From NCBI GenBank assembly GCA_023412975.1, contig JAEZRB010000287.1, positions 1 to 7,659 on the forward strand: 7,659 nt of DNA. Direction: 5' to 3'. The DNA comes from Bacteroidota bacterium (GTDB taxonomy: Bacteria > Bacteroidota > Bacteroidia > Chitinophagales > Chitinophagaceae). This document shows, one piece after another, positions 6,297 to 7,659 of the stretch. Below the pieces are notes generated by a model. The model was not told the origin of the DNA. It ran no database searches and saw nothing but the letters and a program-made list of their open reading frames with translations. How positions within the stretch are numbered: position 1 is the first letter of the stretch; each line of letters starts with the position of its first letter. The position numbers were made by a program, and so were the translations under genes.

Positions 6297-7154
6297 TTAA
6301 TCAGCCGTCGGGCACCGGTATGATTGCAGGTTAAAAGTAAGGTGGATCATAGCGGTGATAAACTGGTCTTTCTGACGGCTATTTCCCCGCTGACGGCCGG
6401 GAATGCCTATCGGTTCGCCCAATTCACCCGAACGGTCATGCAGGCGGAAGGCCTGGGAGGGGCTGCCATCGGCATTGGCCGGGAAGACCGAGGGGTCCAC
6501 ATAAGTTTTACTTACATCATCCAGGTAATCTGTAGTAGTATAGCGATGAAGCACTTCGAAGGCAATATTAAAGCGTTCGTTGATGGAATATTTTATACCC
6601 GCGCCAAAAGGAATGCTTATACCCATGCTGCTATACTGCTTGCGATCGGGGTAAAGAGCGCTACCCTGTCCTTCGGTGCCCAGGGGTCGGAGGTAGATCT
6701 TTTCCTTATCGAGATAAGCAAAGGGATCATAACTAAATGCGCCCACACCGAGCGTGATATAGGGAGTAAAATTGAATCCTGATTCGCCCGGCATAAAACG
6801 GAAAAAGTTGAAATCTCCCTGTAAAGCAAGCTCCCATACATTGCTGTTGAAACTTAGGTTACGGCGATACATGTACTCATTATCGGAGTTGTAAATATCT
6901 GAGTATCCAACTCTTGCAAAGCTGGCGCCGATTCGGGCTGAGATATAATTGCTGAAATTTTTACGGAAAAAGACCGTAGCGGCCATTTTTGGGCGGTTGA
7001 ATTTTGCACGGGTGTTGAGGTCACCAAAATAATGAGCCGCGCCGAGACCGACACCAAATTCACCTTCCTGTACGATTGAATTCTGAGCTCCCGATGTGCC
7101 GGGTAAGAGAGAAAGGAATAAACCGATAGCTACGACCGCAGAAAAAGTCTTCAT
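6297..7154 (-). CDS. porG: PorG-like outer-membrane beta-barrel protein (DUF6089 family)
   Basis: A 285-residue predicted outer-membrane barrel. Residues 1-23 form a signal peptide (MKTFS, hydrophobic core, SGA then Gln; cleavage after Ala23). The mature protein is a series of amphipathic strands with alternating aromatic residues: GEFGVGLGAAHYFGDLNT (31-48), ATVFFRKNFSNYISARIGAS (59-78), TPYITLGVGAFSYDPFAY (130-147), SIPFGAGIKYSINERFNIAF (180-199) and a final ITAMIHLTFNL (266-276). HRYTTTDYLDDVS (203-215) and RQRGNSRQKDQF (254-265) are characteristic of the DUF6089 group found beside uppS and bamA in Bacteroidota. In Porphyromonas gingivalis the equivalent gene product, PorG, associates with the PorK/PorN ring of the type IX secretion system. 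That role here is inferred from family and position; no other T9SS gene is in the window. It is flanked by inverted copies of a 21-bp repeat. Confidence 0.85.
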   Translation of the reverse strand: MKTFSAVVAIGLFLSLLPGTSGAQNSIVQEGEFGVGLGAAHYFGDLNTRAKFNRPKMAATVFFRKNFSNYISARIGASFARVGYSDIYNSDNEYMYRRNLSFNSNVWELALQGDFNFFRFMPGESGFNFTPYITLGVGAFSYDPFAYLDKEKIYLRPLGTEGQGSALYPDRKQYSSMGISIPFGAGIKYSINERFNIAFEVLHRYTTTDYLDDVSKTYVDPSVFPANADGSPSQAFRLHDRSGELGEPIGIPGRQRGNSRQKDQFITAMIHLTFNLQSYRCPTAD

Positions 7155-7267
7155 TTTTAAAAAAATTTAAACCGCCAGGTGGATTTGGTTTTATTCCCTG
7201 CAATTTTTTCATTTAGTGGAGATGAAAAAAACTGAAGGCAGGTTTATCATATGCTGGAGGGAGTCCG

Positions 7268-7307
7268 GGAATAATAACGGAAAAATAGCAATTTTCTTTT
7301 ATTATCC
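7268..7307. repeat. Imperfect AT-rich palindrome upstream of porG
   Basis: GGAATAATAA at the left and TTATTATCC at the right are inverted matches, and inside them GAAAAAT faces ATTTTC around AGCA. Allowing three or four unpaired bases, most of the 40 nt can fold back on itself. AT-rich DNA gives such folds by chance more often, so the weight is low. Confidence 0.35.
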
Positions 7308-7321
7308 TAAGAAAAGTAGTA

Positions 7322-7342
7322 TCATTTTGCCGGGAAGACGGG
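7322..7342 (-). repeat. 21-bp inverted repeat, copy next to nadK
   Basis: Exact inverted copy of 6196-6216, in the spacer between nadK and porG. Read on the minus strand it is preceded by CTTACCGTTTT, which resembles CTTCCCGTCTC before the other copy, so both come from one longer pyrimidine-rich motif. Confidence 0.85.
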
Positions 7343-7437
7343 AAAACGGTAAGAAAAATACAATGTCAATGAATACTTCTCGTCACTCCCTGTTCCCGTT
7401 GAATTTCAAATGGACACATAATCCTGAGAAAGCCTAT

Positions 7438-7659
7438 CTAATTTCTTTTGTCGAGGCCCCAGGTAAGCTTACTATGGAGGGTTTGCAGGAAGCTGTTTTC
7501 ACTCAGGCGTACCAGGTTGATCGTGAAATTTTCCTTTTTTATGGCCAGCGAGACATTTTTACCGACGATCTCCCGGCGGGAATCCAGCGAGCAGATAATG
7601 CTTTCCGAGCGGCTTTCCACTTCAAATGAGATTATATTGTCATCCGGCACGATCAGGGG
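7438..7659 (-). CDS. nadK: NAD kinase, C-terminal part only
   Basis: NAD kinase phosphorylates NAD to NADP in the cytoplasm. The gene enters from the right edge; only about the last 73 residues of a protein usually near 290 are present. The frame reads straight through the edge as PLIVPDDNIISFEVESR, so a GTG at 7648-7650 is an internal Val codon, not a start. The segment matches the C-terminal domain of the family: the PDD and FEVESR strand, CSLDSRREI corresponding to the usual LDG turn near the NAD site, then VSLAIKKENFTINLVRL and a tail FLQTLHSKLTWGLDKRN typical of Bacteroidota NadK. The catalytic GGDGT motif lies outside the window. It ends at TAG 7438-7440, 283 nt before porG. nadK next to this envelope cluster is a common arrangement in the phylum. 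Confidence 0.93.
   Translation of the reverse strand, partial: PLIVPDDNIISFEVESRSESIICSLDSRREIVGKNVSLAIKKENFTINLVRLSENSFLQTLHSKLTWGLDKRN

Larger units (their letters stand above)
7155..7437. other. Spacer between nadK and porG
   Basis: A 283-nt AT-rich spacer. It carries the second copy of the 21-bp repeat (7322-7342) and an imperfect AT-rich palindrome at 7268-7307. No TAnnTTTG box is present on the minus strand; the nearest is TATTTTTC (plus-strand 7279-7286), one mismatch, without a clear -33 element. No intrinsic terminator follows nadK. A plus-strand frame at 7216-7629 crosses this spacer and runs antisense to nadK; it is not credible as a gene. Confidence 0.45.

Noticed and set aside
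6196..7342. IS element or transposon carrying porG
   Set aside because: No transposase is present, no target-site duplication is seen beside the repeats, and porG belongs to this neighbourhood in the phylum.
7216..7629. 137-codon plus-strand frame over the nadK end
   Set aside because: Mostly antisense to nadK and otherwise spacer; no domain, no ribosome-binding site, composition unlike a protein.
7648..7650. GTG as a start of a separate 70-residue gene
   Set aside because: The frame continues upstream to the window edge with PLI, and the sequence matches the NAD kinase C-terminal domain, so the codon is internal.

Overview
The window is a piece of chromosome from a member of the Bacteroidota, most likely Chitinophagaceae or a near relative. 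This rests on the gene order, the BamA and Skp-like protein style, A-rich start-codon contexts with little Shine-Dalgarno signal, one promoter-like TAnnTTTG box, and low-complexity AT-rich spacers. The family-level placement is inference. All genes that can be supported with confidence lie on the minus strand, so transcription runs from the right edge to the left edge.

Right to left the layout is: the 3' end of nadK (NAD kinase; its 5' part lies outside the window); a 283-nt spacer; a porG-like outer-membrane protein gene (DUF6089 family); a 210-nt spacer with the best promoter candidate of the window and a foldable leader; uppS (undecaprenyl diphosphate synthase); a 223-nt spacer with a GC hairpin; bamA (outer-membrane protein assembly); a 36-nt spacer; ompH-1 (Skp-like chaperone); a 223-nt spacer with two different tandem repeats; ompH-2 (second Skp-like chaperone); a strong intrinsic terminator; a murI leader region that may encode a 40-residue hydrophobic peptide; and murI (glutamate racemase), cut by the left edge.

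The genes form a cell-envelope module. MurI supplies D-glutamate for peptidoglycan. UppS makes the C55 lipid carrier for peptidoglycan and surface polysaccharide. Skp-like chaperones carry unfolded outer-membrane proteins across the periplasm to BamA, which inserts them. The PorG-like barrel is probably a BamA client and, in species with type IX secretion, part of that machine. The neighbourhood porG-uppS-bamA-ompH-ompH is known from Porphyromonas and is conserved in the phylum, so the gene content is ordinary. I see no undescribed multi-gene system, phage, IS element, CRISPR array, tRNA or rRNA.

The less ordinary signals are in the spacers: a 21-bp perfect inverted repeat flanking porG, a nested hairpin and dyad symmetry in the uppS promoter/leader, back-to-back 7-bp and 8-bp tandem repeats between the two ompH genes, and the small hydrophobic frame overlapping the murI start. 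No spacer exceeds 300 nt.
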